Source: Hymenobacter sedentarius (lineage in GTDB: Bacteria; Bacteroidota; Bacteroidia; Cytophagales; Hymenobacteraceae). From it: DNA of 64,000 nt. The first letter of the stretch is position 1; the number at the start of each line of letters is the position of its first letter. The DNA is taken from the NCBI RefSeq assembly GCF_001507645.1, contig NZ_CP013909.1, positions 4,154,001 to 4,218,000 of the forward strand, read 5' to 3'. Below are positions 18,842-27,252 of the stretch, piece by piece. A program made the position numbers and the translations under genes. Below the pieces are notes generated by a model. It ran no database searches. It was given only the letters and a program-made list of their open reading frames with translations, and was not told the origin of the DNA.

Positions 18842-19921
18842 CTAAAAACTCAACGTGAGCTGGCGGCCGGCGGCGTGCTGGCCGTTGCTCAGGTTGGAGA
18901 GCGATACCCCGAGCAGGCGCACGCCTTTGGGCAGCGGAAACAAGGACTCGACCAACTCTTTGCACAGCCGTTCGAGCGCTGCCTGGCTGGGAATGGAGCT
19001 CACCGTGCTGCGGCTGCGGGTTATCTGCTGGAAGTCGGCGTACTTCACCTTCAGTGTGATGGTACGGCCCAGGATGCCGGTGCGCTGGCAGTACTCCCAC
19101 ACTTCTTCGAGGGAAGGCCGCAGCCCATCCAGCAAGTCCGGAAACAGGGTCAGGTCCTGGGCAAAGGTGGTCTCGGAGCCCACCGACTTGCGCAGGCGGT
19201 CGGCCACCACGGGGCGGTGGTCCTGGGCGCGGGCAATGGCAAAGTAGTAGTGCCCGGCCTTGCCAAACTGCTGCTGCAGAAACTCAGCGGTCTGCTCCCG
19301 TAAATCGGCTCCGGTAAAGATGCCCAGCTGGTTCATCTTGGCCGCCGTGACCGGCCCCACGCCGTGGAACTGCCCTACGGCCAGGCCCTCCACAAACGCC
19401 AGCCCCTGCTCGGGCCGCACCACAAACTGGCCGTTGGGCTTGCGGTAGTCGGAAGCCAGCTTGGCCAGAAACTTATTGTAGGAGATGCCCGCCGAGGCCG
19501 TGAGCTGGGTTTCGGCCAGGATTTTGGCCCGGATTTCTCGCGCAATTTGAGTGGCCGAGGCCAGTTCCTTGAGGTTGTGGGTGACGTCGAGGTAGGCCTC
19601 GTCCAGCGACACCGGCTCAATAAGTGGCGTGTACTCGGCAAAAATGGCCCGAATCTGCCGCGACACGTCCTTGTACACGTCGAAGCGCGGCGAGACAAAC
19701 ACGAGCTCCGGGCACTTGCGCAGCGCCGTAGTCGACGGCATGGCCGACCGCACGCCGTATTCGCGGGCCTCGTAGCTGGCTGCCGCTACCACGCCCCGCT
19801 CCCGGGCGCCGCCCACCGCCACGGGCCGCCCGCGCAAGTCGGGGTTATCTCGCTGCTCCACAGAAGCATAAAATGCATCCATGTCCAAATGGATGATTTT
19901 GCGAATGAAATTCTCACTCAC
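18842..19921 (-). CDS. dinB: DNA polymerase IV (Y family)
   Basis: 359 residues, the full length for DinB. Motif DMDAFYASVEQRDNP near the N-terminus supplies the first catalytic Asp and the steric-gate aromatic. SLDEAYLDVT around residue 105 supplies the Asp-Glu pair. GISYNKFLAKLAS, the thumb helix-hairpin-helix FHGVGPVTAAKMNQLGI and a little-finger domain follow. It performs error-prone translesion synthesis and, in enterobacteria, is SOS-induced; no LexA-type operator is obvious here. The last residues (LTLSF) do not form a clear beta-clamp motif. Confidence 0.95.
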   Translation of the reverse strand: MSENFIRKIIHLDMDAFYASVEQRDNPDLRGRPVAVGGARERGVVAAASYEAREYGVRSAMPSTTALRKCPELVFVSPRFDVYKDVSRQIRAIFAEYTPLIEPVSLDEAYLDVTHNLKELASATQIAREIRAKILAETQLTASAGISYNKFLAKLASDYRKPNGQFVVRPEQGLAFVEGLAVGQFHGVGPVTAAKMNQLGIFTGADLREQTAEFLQQQFGKAGHYYFAIARAQDHRPVVADRLRKSVGSETTFAQDLTLFPDLLDGLRPSLEEVWEYCQRTGILGRTITLKVKYADFQQITRSRSTVSSIPSQAALERLCKELVESLFPLPKGVRLLGVSLSNLSNGQHAAGRQLTLSF

Positions 19922-19941
19922 TATTCTTACTGTTTATTCTT

Positions 19942-19973
19942 CAAAGATAAATCGGCGGGGGCGGAGCGACGAA
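19942..19973 (-). promoter_or_regulatory. Possible Bacteroidota promoter for the polymerase IV gene
   Basis: On the minus strand TATCTTTG (19949 to 19942) matches the Bacteroidota -7 element TAnnTTTG exactly. TTCG about 20 bases upstream is a weak match to the -33 TTTG. It lies 21 bases before the ATG at 19921. Confidence 0.45.
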
Positions 19974-20085
19974 TCTGCGTTTGCAGCAAATCAGGGTAGG
20001 TAGGGCTTCCTTCTCCACTGCAATCGATTGCGGTGATATATCTCATATACAGGATGTTAACGCAAAAATAATATTGACCATTTCC

Positions 20086-20116
20086 TTTACATCGGCGAAA
20101 AGTTTGTCTACCTTTA
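20086..20116 (+). promoter_or_regulatory. Possible promoter for the tRNA-like gene
   Basis: TTTA at 20086-20089 and TACCTTTA at 20109-20116 are separated by 19 bases, the preferred spacing of the Bacteroidota TTTG / TAnnTTTG promoter. Each box has one mismatch. Transcription would begin just before the tRNA-like sequence at 20128. Confidence 0.45.
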
Positions 20117-20127
20117 CATAAATACCT

Positions 20128-20203
20128 TGTGGGGTGGCGGAACTGGCAGACGCGCTAGCCTATCTCGCTAGTAAAATTAGAGGTTCGAGTCCTCTCTCTA
20201 CAG
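20128..20203 (+). tRNA. Atypical tRNA-Leu-like gene without a variable arm
   Basis: A 76-base cloverleaf can be drawn. The acceptor stem TGTGGGG pairs with CTCTACA (two G-T pairs). The D arm GCGGAACTGGCAGACGC is the Leu-type D arm. The anticodon stem CTAGC/GCTAG and T stem AGAGG/CCTCT with loop TTCGAGT are intact. However, the anticodon loop reads CTATCTC, which places ATC at 34-36 and T at 37, and only 7 bases (TAAAATT) separate the anticodon and T arms where a leucine tRNA needs a long variable arm. No CCA is encoded. A promoter-like pair lies upstream and a good terminator downstream, so it may be transcribed. It could be a diverged tRNA, a decoy or a decayed gene. Confidence 0.6.
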
Positions 20204-20207
20204 CAAC

Positions 20208-20238
20208 AGTCCCGGTCGCATGCGCGCCGGGACTTTTT
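20208..20238 (+). terminator. Intrinsic terminator after the tRNA-like gene
   Basis: AGTCCCGG pairs with CCGGGACT across an 11-base loop and is followed by five Ts, immediately after the tRNA-like sequence. Confidence 0.8.
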
Positions 20239-20401
20239 GCTTTTAAGCCACTTGGGTTTCTGCTCGCCCCCTTTCAGCAGCCCAACATTTCAACATTCGG
20301 CACCAGGGCAAACGGCTACCTTCTGAGCTGGCGCCCGGCGCCGTGGGCACTTACGTGTGGTAGGATACCGTGTATATAGCGGTTTGCCTACCTTGCTGCC
20401 T

Positions 20402-21874
20402 ATGCCACAAAAACTCCTTCCTCTCCTGGTACTGTCGGCGCTGAGCGTGGGCAGCGCTGCGGCTCAAAAGACCAGCAAACCCACCCCTGGCGCGCCTTAT
20501 TCGGCGGCCGGCAAAAAGGCCAAGGTCTACACCACGGCGGCCAATACCACCCAGCGCCTCGCGGCCGGCGACGCCCTCGCCTTTCAGCCCGCCGGGCAGC
20601 CCCTGGAAACCCAGGTGTGCGTATTTGTGGACCCCGGGCACACGTTTCAGACCATGCTCGGTATTGGCGGGGCGCTCACCGATGCCTCGGCCGAAACCTT
20701 CGCCAAACTGCCCAAGGCCCAGCAGCAGGAGTTGCTGCAGGCCTACTACAGCCCCACGGCCGGCATTGGCTACACGCTGGCGCGCACCAGCATCCACAGC
20801 TCGGACTTTTCGAGCGGGAGCTACACCTACGTGACCGACCAGGACGCGGCGCTGAAAACCTTTAGCGTGCAGCACGACGAGCAGTTTCGCATTCCGTTCA
20901 TCAAGCAGGCCCTGGCGGCGGCCGGCGGAAAGCTCACCCTCTACGTGAGCCCCTGGAGCCCGCCGGGCTGGATGAAAACCAACGGCGAGATGCTGCACGG
21001 CGGCAAGCTGCTGCCCCAGTACCGCCAGGCCTGGGCCGACTACTACGTGAAGTTCATCCAGGCCTACGAGCAGCGGGGCATCCCGGTGTGGGGCCTCACG
21101 GTGCAGAACGAGCCCATGGCCACCCAAACCTGGGAGTCGTGCATTTTCACCGGCGAGGACGAGCGGGACTTTATCAAAAGCTACCTCGGCCCCACCCTGC
21201 AAAAGGGCGGCCTGGGCAACAAAAAGCTCATTGCCTGGGACCACAACCGCGACCTGCTCTACCAGCGCACCAGCACCGTGCTCGACGACCCGCAGGCCGC
21301 CAAGTACGTGTGGGGCATCGGCTACCACTGGTACGAAACCTGGACCGGCAGCGGCATGCTCTTCGACAACGTGAAGCGCGTGCACGAAACCTACCCCGAC
21401 AAAAACCTGCTGTTCACCGAAGGCTGTCTCGAAAAGTTTGAGCTGGCCAAAATCGACCGCTGGGACCTGGGCGAGAAATACGGCCAGTCGATGATAGGCG
21501 ACTTCAACGCCGGCACCGTGGGCTGGACCGACTGGAACGTGCTGCTCGACGAAACCGGCGGCCCCAACCACGTGGGCAACTTCTGCTACGCCCCCATCAT
21601 CGCCGATACCAAAGCCGGCAAGCTCCTCTACACCAACGCCTACTACTACATCGGCCACTTTTCGAAGTTCATCCGGCCCGGCGCCAAGCGCATCGTGAGC
21701 TCCGCTAACCGCGACGTGCTGCAAACCACCGCCTTCCGCAACCCCGATGGCAGCGTAGCCGTGGTGGTAATAAATCAGACCGACAAGCCCCTGGATTTCC
21801 AGCTGTGGCTGGCGGGCCAAGGGGCCAAAACCACGTCGGCTGCGCACTCCATTATGACGCTGGTGGTAAATTGA
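20402..21874 (+). CDS. Glycoside hydrolase family 30 enzyme (glucosylceramidase-like), secreted
   Basis: About 490 residues with a signal peptide ending in AAA-QK near residue 22. The (beta/alpha)8 core carries GIGGALTDASAETFAKL near residue 85, the acid/base Glu in LTVQNEPMATQTWESC, and the nucleophile Glu in LLFTEGCLEKF. WSPPGWMKTNG lines the active site as in GH30. The C-terminal segment is a small beta-sandwich with VAVVVINQTDKPLDF. Members remove beta-glucosyl, beta-1,6-glucosyl or xylosyl units, and the specificity cannot be decided here. I use the ATG at 20402, just before the hydrophobic signal; the frame opens at 20357. Confidence 0.92.
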   Translation: MPQKLLPLLVLSALSVGSAAAQKTSKPTPGAPYSAAGKKAKVYTTAANTTQRLAAGDALAFQPAGQPLETQVCVFVDPGHTFQTMLGIGGALTDASAETFAKLPKAQQQELLQAYYSPTAGIGYTLARTSIHSSDFSSGSYTYVTDQDAALKTFSVQHDEQFRIPFIKQALAAAGGKLTLYVSPWSPPGWMKTNGEMLHGGKLLPQYRQAWADYYVKFIQAYEQRGIPVWGLTVQNEPMATQTWESCIFTGEDERDFIKSYLGPTLQKGGLGNKKLIAWDHNRDLLYQRTSTVLDDPQAAKYVWGIGYHWYETWTGSGMLFDNVKRVHETYPDKNLLFTEGCLEKFELAKIDRWDLGEKYGQSMIGDFNAGTVGWTDWNVLLDETGGPNHVGNFCYAPIIADTKAGKLLYTNAYYYIGHFSKFIRPGAKRIVSSANRDVLQTTAFRNPDGSVAVVVINQTDKPLDFQLWLAGQGAKTTSAAHSIMTLVVN

Positions 21875-21925
21875 TTTTCTCTGGCTGCCGGCTGGCCTTT
21901 CGCCCGTCAATCGCCTGCCATCGCC

Positions 21926-22011
21926 TGTCCTGCCGAGCGTAGCGAAGCATCTTATCGCCGTCGAACGAGTCGTCCAAACGTGATAAGATGCTTCGCTACG
22001 CTCAGCAGGAC
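21926..22011. repeat. REP-like palindrome
   Basis: GTCCTGCCGAGCGTAGCGAA and TTCGCTACGCTCAGCAGGAC are inverted arms around a central CTTATCGCCG...GTGATAAG region. It is a variant of the GAAGCATCTTATC repeat, between two same-strand genes. Confidence 0.75.
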
Positions 22012-22066
22012 AAATGGCGCGCTGCAGAACAGACGTTTGTTTTATGACAGCGTTTATACCCTTGCT

Positions 22067-22846
22067 ATGACGTTTCCGAAATCATTCAGAGTCGCACTCC
22101 TCCTCTGCGGAGCCTTCCTCGCCCCCATCGTGGCGCTGGCGCAGCAGCCCACCGCCGCCGAGGCCAAAAAAGCAGCCGACGAAGCCTACACCCGGCAGCG
22201 GGAATACCTGCTGCACAACGACTGGCCCAACCTGCAGCGCTACGCCGCGGCCAACCGACGGCTGCCCGCGCCGCAGCCCGGCGTGCCCCGGGTGGTGCTG
22301 CTCGGCAATTCCATCACCGAGAACTGGCCCAAGGCCGACTCGGCCTTTTTTGCCGGCAAGCCCTATGGCTACATTGGGCGCGGCATCAGCGGGCAGACGT
22401 CGGGGCAGACCGTGCTGCGCTTCCGGCAGGACGTCATTGACCTGCGCCCGGCCGTGGTGGTGCTGCTCATCGGCATCAACGACGTGGCCGAGAACAACGG
22501 CCCCTACAACCCGCAGACCACCCTCGGCAACATTATGTCGATGGTGGAGCTGGCCCAGGCCCACGGCATCCGGGTGGTGCTAAGCTCGGTGACGCCCGCG
22601 GCCGACTTCTCGTGGCGCAAAGGCCTGAACCCCGCCCCCAAAATCTTGGCCCTCAACCAGCAAATCAAAGCCTACGCGGCAAAGACTGGCTGCGTGTACC
22701 TCGACTACCACTCGGCCCTGGCCGATGAGCAGCAGGGCCTGAAAAAGGCCTACGGCGAAGATGGCGTGCACCCTAACCTGGCCGGCTACCGCGTGATGGA
22801 GCCGCTCTTGAACCAAGCCGTGGCTGCCGCTTTAAAAAAGAAGTAG
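22067..22846 (+). CDS. SGNH/GDSL-family lipase or acylhydrolase, secreted
   Basis: About 259 residues with a signal peptide ending ALA-QQ near residue 23. Block I GNSIT (nucleophile Ser), block II RGISGQTSGQ (Gly), block III GINDVAENN (Asn) and block V DGVHPNLAGY (Asp and His) are all present, so the catalytic set is complete. Members deacylate lipids or polysaccharides. The start is placed at the ATG at 22067, right before the signal; the longer frame from 21980 would run through the REP repeat. It follows the GH30 gene, and the two could act together on an acylated glycan. Confidence 0.88.
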   Translation: MTFPKSFRVALLLCGAFLAPIVALAQQPTAAEAKKAADEAYTRQREYLLHNDWPNLQRYAAANRRLPAPQPGVPRVVLLGNSITENWPKADSAFFAGKPYGYIGRGISGQTSGQTVLRFRQDVIDLRPAVVVLLIGINDVAENNGPYNPQTTLGNIMSMVELAQAHGIRVVLSSVTPAADFSWRKGLNPAPKILALNQQIKAYAAKTGCVYLDYHSALADEQQGLKKAYGEDGVHPNLAGYRVMEPLLNQAVAAALKKK

Positions 22847-22861
22847 CCCCTGAATTGAGCT

Positions 22862-22896
22862 AAAAAGCCCCGGCTGCTACGCGGCCAGGGCTTTTT
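22862..22896. terminator. Bidirectional terminator between convergent genes
   Basis: AAAAAGCCCCGGC pairs with GCCAGGGCTTTTT with one mismatch. The hairpin overlaps the last codons of the minus-strand gene that ends at 22877 and follows the plus-strand stop at 22846. Confidence 0.8.
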
Positions 22897-23509
22897 TGCG
22901 CGGGGCCGGCTTCTTGCGCTTGGCCTTTTTCTTGCGCGGCGGCAGCCGTTCCCGCTCGGCCTTGCGCTCGGCCCGCATGAGTAGGCGCTCGGGCAGGCGG
23001 GCAATGAGCCGGTCGCGCACGTACTGGGCCAGGCAGGACAGCGGCACCGTGTGGGTGGTGCGCAGGTAGTGGCCCACTTCCCGGCTCCGCAGCGTGCTCG
23101 CGCCGGCCAGGCCCCGGGCCATCAGAAACTGCTTTACTTCTTCCAGCAGCAGCAGGCCCGCAATGGGCGCGCGCTCCACGGTGGCGTTGTAGCCGGCGGC
23201 GCGGTGGGGGCGCAGGCCCCCGGCCGAGGCCACCAGCACGCCCACCCAGTCGGGCAGCAGGGGCAGCAGCTTGAGCAGGTGCTTTTCGGTCACCACGAAG
23301 GTCACGAAATCGTAGACCTCGCCGTAGCAGCGCAGCTGGTTGGCCACGCGCTGCAGGGTGTCGCCGTCGCCCTTCACCTCGTAGCCGTGCATGAAGGCGG
23401 GCGTGATGTGCACCACGTCGGCGCGGGTGGTGCCGGTGGGCAGCTCGTCGACGTACACGCCGCCCGTGAGCAGCGGGTAGAGCAGGGCGCGGATTTCCGG
23501 GTCGTTCAT
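22877..23509 (-). CDS. sce7726-family protein (MmcB-like nuclease fold)
   Basis: About 210 residues. The pattern DVVHITPAFMHGYEVKGDGDTLQRVANQLRCYGEVYDFVTFVV carries the acidic and E-x-K residues of a PD-(D/E)XK-like fold seen in sce7726/MmcB proteins, which are linked to DNA repair or phage-borne functions. The tail is very rich in Lys/Arg (from about residue 180), typical of nucleic-acid binding. I chose the ATG at 23509 (MNDPEIRALLYPLL) because the longer frame back to 23629 is Cys-rich and unlike coding sequence. No partner genes are near. Confidence 0.75.
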   Translation of the reverse strand: MNDPEIRALLYPLLTGGVYVDELPTGTTRADVVHITPAFMHGYEVKGDGDTLQRVANQLRCYGEVYDFVTFVVTEKHLLKLLPLLPDWVGVLVASAGGLRPHRAAGYNATVERAPIAGLLLLEEVKQFLMARGLAGASTLRSREVGHYLRTTHTVPLSCLAQYVRDRLIARLPERLLMRAERKAERERLPPRKKKAKRKKPAPRKKALAA

Positions 23510-24095
23510 GGCAGCCCCAAAATTAGCTCCACATTGGACCGCGCAGAATGCCACGCCACCAAAAACGCGTGACTTTAACGCTGTGCAGCTAAAACCGGGG
23601 GTTACTCGGCCAGCCTCGAACATACCCAAGCAGCTATCCGGGTAAAGCTCGCCGCAATAATGGGCTTATCAGGCTTATTAAATCAAGCTTTTTTAGGCAT
23701 TATTTGCTCTTTTCTTTTTCCTATAATTCCGTTGATAACAAAGGTAGTTTTGGGTGGCAAGGTTAAGGTTAACCCGTTTGTTATCAGCTATATCTACGTC
23801 ACGTTCCTTATTAATAATAACGATTTTTTTGATAAAATTCCGTATCTTTTTTTATTAAAAACTTATTGTAGAGTTTAGCCAGGATTCCACTTCAAGTGAG
23901 CGGCAAAGAATGGGGGAATGGGCACACAATGGCTTGGCGCCTACTACCTGAGTATCAATATATTTCCAGCGGTCGAAGGCATTGATTTCTATCGTCGCAC
24001 TCAGGAATGCACATCAGCGTCTAGCCGTCGTTTATGCAGCATGGCGCTTGTTAGCACAAGCCTCATAATCAGCTACCTATATTCCTTTTACGATT
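23510..24095. other. AT-rich intergenic stretch with an inverted repeat
   Basis: Base composition falls sharply between about 23660 and 24095. TGATAACAAA (23733-23742) and TTTGTTATCA (23777-23786) form a 10-bp inverted repeat, and the GGTTAACC palindrome lies between them. A 72-codon hydrophobic frame (23660-23878) covers it but lacks support as a gene. The region presumably carries the promoters of the OmpA-like and sce7726-like genes. Confidence 0.5.
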
Positions 24096-25526
24096 ATGAA
24101 AAATAATGTAGTCGAATCCGCAAACTCCTATTTTACCAGTCCCGCCATTGCGCATCTTAGTGCTGCATTAGGTGAACCCGATGCCAGCGTGGGCAAAGCC
24201 ATTTTTAAATCGGTACCCATTGTGCTCAAAGGGCTCCAAAACCGGCTAGAACAAGGGTACCCGCCCGAAACGCTACTTGAACTGGTGCACGCCACGGACT
24301 ACACCAAGGCCTTGAAGCAGACGCTGAGCCAGAAGCCTTCCGAATGGCACGAGCCCACCACCAACCTGCCGTATTCGCTACTGGGCGATGCGTATGGCAG
24401 CACGGTCAACCAGATGGCGGAGGGCGCCGGATTGCGGCCCGCTACTTACGGCACGCTTATGCAAGTTGTAGCCATGGCCGTGCTGGGAGCGTTGGGGAAA
24501 GTCGTTGTCAAGAATAACTTTTCGGCTGCCGGGCTTTCGGACTGGTTGCGGGCGCAAAAACATGCCATTGATTTGGCGCTGCTCAAGAATGCCGCCGAAA
24601 CGGCGCAGCTGCCCCCGCCGCCCCCCCGCCCGCTTGCCGAAACCGAACGCAACTTATCGCGGCAGCCCGAAGCCAATATGCAGGCCCTGTCGGCGCCTCC
24701 CCTCTGGCCCAAATCACCTTATGAGGCGGTTTCCGCACACTCGCCCGCCCCCTGGCTCGGGCAGCCGCTTGCGGGCCCGGGCTTCGCAACTACCGGCGCT
24801 CCTGATGCTACCGGGCTGCGCTGGCAATGGGGCGCCTTGTTGCTACTGGCCGTTTGCTTGGGGTTCATTTTCGGAAGCGGCTATTTTTCGCGGCCCCTTT
24901 CCGGCAATGGCAGCAAGAGCGAGGGCCAGGAATCGGCTTCGTTGGTTCCCGGCAGCCAGGCTACGGCCACCGGCAACAACCCTAACGCTTCTGCTAACAA
25001 CAGCGGGGCCTCGCCGGGCCGCTACGACAAGGACCGCGACACATACATCTACGACATCGGCCGCCCCATTAAGCTGACCCTGGCCAATGGAACGACCCTG
25101 AAGGTGGGCGCTAATTCCACCGAAAACCGCCTCTATACCTTTCTAGCGTCTCCGGTGGAGGTAGATTCGGTAAACCGGACCAAGGGCTGGATCAACTTCG
25201 ACCGCGTCAACTTCGAGACCGGCAAGGCCACGCTGACCCCCGAGTCGGCACCGCAGCTGGACAACATTGCCCGCATCATCAAATCGTTTCCCAATGCCGT
25301 GGTCAAAATCGGCGGCTATACCGACAGCACGGGAAGCGCCGATTTGAACTACCAGCTCAGCGACGACCGCGCCCGTGCCGCCATGCTGGCCCTGGTCCGG
25401 CGGGGCGTGAGCCCCGACCGCCTGCAAGCCAAGGGCTATGGCCCCAAGTACTTTGTGATGCCCAACAATACGCCCATCGGCCGCGCCCTCAACCGGCAGG
25501 TCAGTATCCGGGTCGTGAAGAAGTAG
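24096..25526 (+). CDS. DUF937-OmpA fusion protein
   Basis: 476 residues with no signal peptide. The N-terminal half (about 10-170) is a DUF937/YidB-like helical region with SVPIVLKGLQNRLE and LPYSLLGDAYGST. A Pro/Ala-rich linker, a single membrane segment (about 245-262) and a Gly/Asn/Ser linker follow. The C-terminal OmpA peptidoglycan-binding domain (about 360-475) has INFDRVNFETGKATLTPES, GYTDSTGSADLNYQLSDDRA and the late NRQVSIRVV. The layout suggests an inner-membrane protein with a cytoplasmic DUF937 part and a periplasmic OmpA domain gripping the cell wall. It starts at the ATG at 24096. Confidence 0.85.
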   Translation: MKNNVVESANSYFTSPAIAHLSAALGEPDASVGKAIFKSVPIVLKGLQNRLEQGYPPETLLELVHATDYTKALKQTLSQKPSEWHEPTTNLPYSLLGDAYGSTVNQMAEGAGLRPATYGTLMQVVAMAVLGALGKVVVKNNFSAAGLSDWLRAQKHAIDLALLKNAAETAQLPPPPPRPLAETERNLSRQPEANMQALSAPPLWPKSPYEAVSAHSPAPWLGQPLAGPGFATTGAPDATGLRWQWGALLLLAVCLGFIFGSGYFSRPLSGNGSKSEGQESASLVPGSQATATGNNPNASANNSGASPGRYDKDRDTYIYDIGRPIKLTLANGTTLKVGANSTENRLYTFLASPVEVDSVNRTKGWINFDRVNFETGKATLTPESAPQLDNIARIIKSFPNAVVKIGGYTDSTGSADLNYQLSDDRARAAMLALVRRGVSPDRLQAKGYGPKYFVMPNNTPIGRALNRQVSIRVVKK

Positions 25527-25727
25527 GCTCAATTGCGGCTTTGCGCAGCCTATGTAGCCGGCCGCGCCGCGATTAGTGCGTAGCTTTTTTAAGTATGACG
25601 CCTACCGACAACCCGTATTTAGGGGGATAAAACTCGGAAAATCCCAACTCAACTTTGTAATAGTTCCACGGTGGGACTTTCCAGCCCAAGGAGCGGGCTA
25701 GGAAAACGCCAATGTTTCCCCGCTAAA

Positions 25728-26039
25728 ATGACACCTAATATCAGTTTTGCAATGCCCCAAGGGGCCCTCGGCGACATCGCATTCACTACTTACCTCTATT
25801 ACCGCGAAGCCCGCAAGGTAGAAGCTACCCCCGCCGACTTCGCGGCCTGGCTGGCCACGCTCCCGGCTTCGCGCCGGGCCCACGCCGAATCCCGCGGCCT
25901 GGCATCGGCCCGCGCCATTCCCGACTTCAAGCGCTTTTTATTGGAAAAGCGCGGCCACTCCCTGGTCGACTTTTTAGCCGCCCGGCTTTCCCCTTCGGTC
26001 CTAGAGTTTTGGCAGGCCCTGCCCGACGAGGACGAATAG
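25728..26039 (+). CDS. Small hypothetical protein with a YozE-like pattern, 103 aa
   Basis: A short, helical, soluble protein. FTTYLYYREARKVEATPADFAAWL and the downstream DFKRFLLEKRGHSLVDFL show a conserved-looking helical pattern, but I cannot name a family with certainty. The ATG at 25728 gives a compact protein, and an earlier opening at 25671 adds residues of poor quality. Codon use is like that of its neighbours. Isolated gene. Confidence 0.55.
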   Translation: MTPNISFAMPQGALGDIAFTTYLYYREARKVEATPADFAAWLATLPASRRAHAESRGLASARAIPDFKRFLLEKRGHSLVDFLAARLSPSVLEFWQALPDEDE

Positions 26040-26216
26040 CCCCGGCCAGCCTGTGCTTGGCTTTCCCATAATAACTCCCGGTTTCCCTCTCCCTAGTCAC
26101 TGCCTTCCTTTCCACGCGGTCAGTTACACTATTCTATAAGAAGGTTTGAGCGCGAGCGTCTACCCCGCTCAACTCATCGCTTGTGTCTATGTAAGTGATT
26201 TATATAAAGTTATTTA

Positions 26217-26278
26217 AACTCAGCCCAAGCGGCAGCGTATACCTTAGTCGGGTGCGCTGCTGCTTGGGCTGAGTTTTT
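26217..26278 (+). terminator. Long intrinsic terminator hairpin
   Basis: AACTCAGCCCAAGC pairs perfectly with GCTTGGGCTGAGTT and is followed by TTTT. It lies in the 516-base gap between the small hypothetical gene and the response regulator. The rest of the gap (26040-26556) holds nothing else I can name. Confidence 0.8.
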
Positions 26279-26556
26279 AGCTTCTCGGTCACCAGTTGCT
26301 TTTGTGCTTTACTCCCCGCGCCCGCACCAGGCCGGAGGATATTATAGCTCAACCAGGCCCCGGCTTAACGCCAACCATACTGACGATTCCGACGAAAGGA
26401 CATAATTAAGCTGGTTGAACCAGATTTATTCCTGAAAAATCATCGTATATTGACTAATATCAAACCCTTTCTACCAATTTGCGCAATAGCAAACAGCAAG
26501 TCGGCCCCTACCCGAACCACTGCTGGCACCCCCTCACTTTATAAGCTGCTACTGCC

Positions 26557-27210
26557 ATGATTCGCGTCTTTTTAGTTGATGACCACCCCATTGTTCGGGA
26601 TGGCATCCGGTCGTTGCTGGAGCGCGAACCTGCCCTGGAGGTAGTAGGCACGGCCGGCAATGGCCAGGAGCTGCTCGACCAGCTCCCCAACATCCCCACC
26701 GACCTGGTGCTCATCGACATCAACATGCCCGTGATGGACGGCTACGCCACCACGCTGCGCCTGCGCGAGGAATACCCCGACGTGCGCATCCTCGCCCTGT
26801 CCATGCTGGTGGAGGAGCTCTACATTGGGCGCATGCTGGAGGCCGGCGCCAGCGGCTACCTGCTCAAGAGCACAGGCAAGGAAGAGATAATCCACGCCAT
26901 TCGGATGGTGATGGACGGCAAGCAGTTCCTGTGCTCGGAAGTGGGGCTGGCCATGCTGCACAAGGTGCTGGACTGGAACGCCAGCGGCGCCCCGCCGGCC
27001 GCCGCCCAGAAATCCCAGCTGCTGTCGAAACGCGAAATGGAGGTGCTCCAGCTGATTGCCGAAGGCCTGACCAACGCCGAGATTGCCGACCAGCTCTTCA
27101 CCAGCAAGCGCACCGTGGAAACCCACCGCCAAAACATTCTGGAAAAGACGCAAGCGAAGAATACGGCCGCGCTTGTGAAAATAGCCCTGGCCGATGGCTT
27201 GATTAAGTAA
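26557..27210 (+). CDS. NarL/FixJ-type response regulator
   Basis: 217 residues. The receiver domain (1-120) has VDDHPIVRDG acidic residues, the phospho-acceptor Asp54 in LVLIDINMPVMDG, and the conserved Lys in LLKSTGKEE. The LuxR-type helix-turn-helix (about 150-217) reads LSKREMEVLQLIAEGLTNAE then IADQLFTSKRTVETHRQNI. It is the partner of the histidine kinase that begins 43 bases downstream, and the pair is almost surely one transcript. Confidence 0.95.
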   Translation: MIRVFLVDDHPIVRDGIRSLLEREPALEVVGTAGNGQELLDQLPNIPTDLVLIDINMPVMDGYATTLRLREEYPDVRILALSMLVEELYIGRMLEAGASGYLLKSTGKEEIIHAIRMVMDGKQFLCSEVGLAMLHKVLDWNASGAPPAAAQKSQLLSKREMEVLQLIAEGLTNAEIADQLFTSKRTVETHRQNILEKTQAKNTAALVKIALADGLIK

Positions 27211-27252
27211 GAGTTAAGTAGAGTAGGAGCCGCCGCTGTTGTTTGTGTCCCA

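Noticed and set aside
20134..20379. 81-codon frame over the tRNA-like sequence
   Set aside because: Its peptide (MAELADAL...GSSPLST) is the common spurious translation of a leucine tRNA and crosses the terminator.
23660..23878. 72-codon hydrophobic frame in AT-rich DNA
   Set aside because: No family, no context, and it contains an inverted repeat that looks regulatory.
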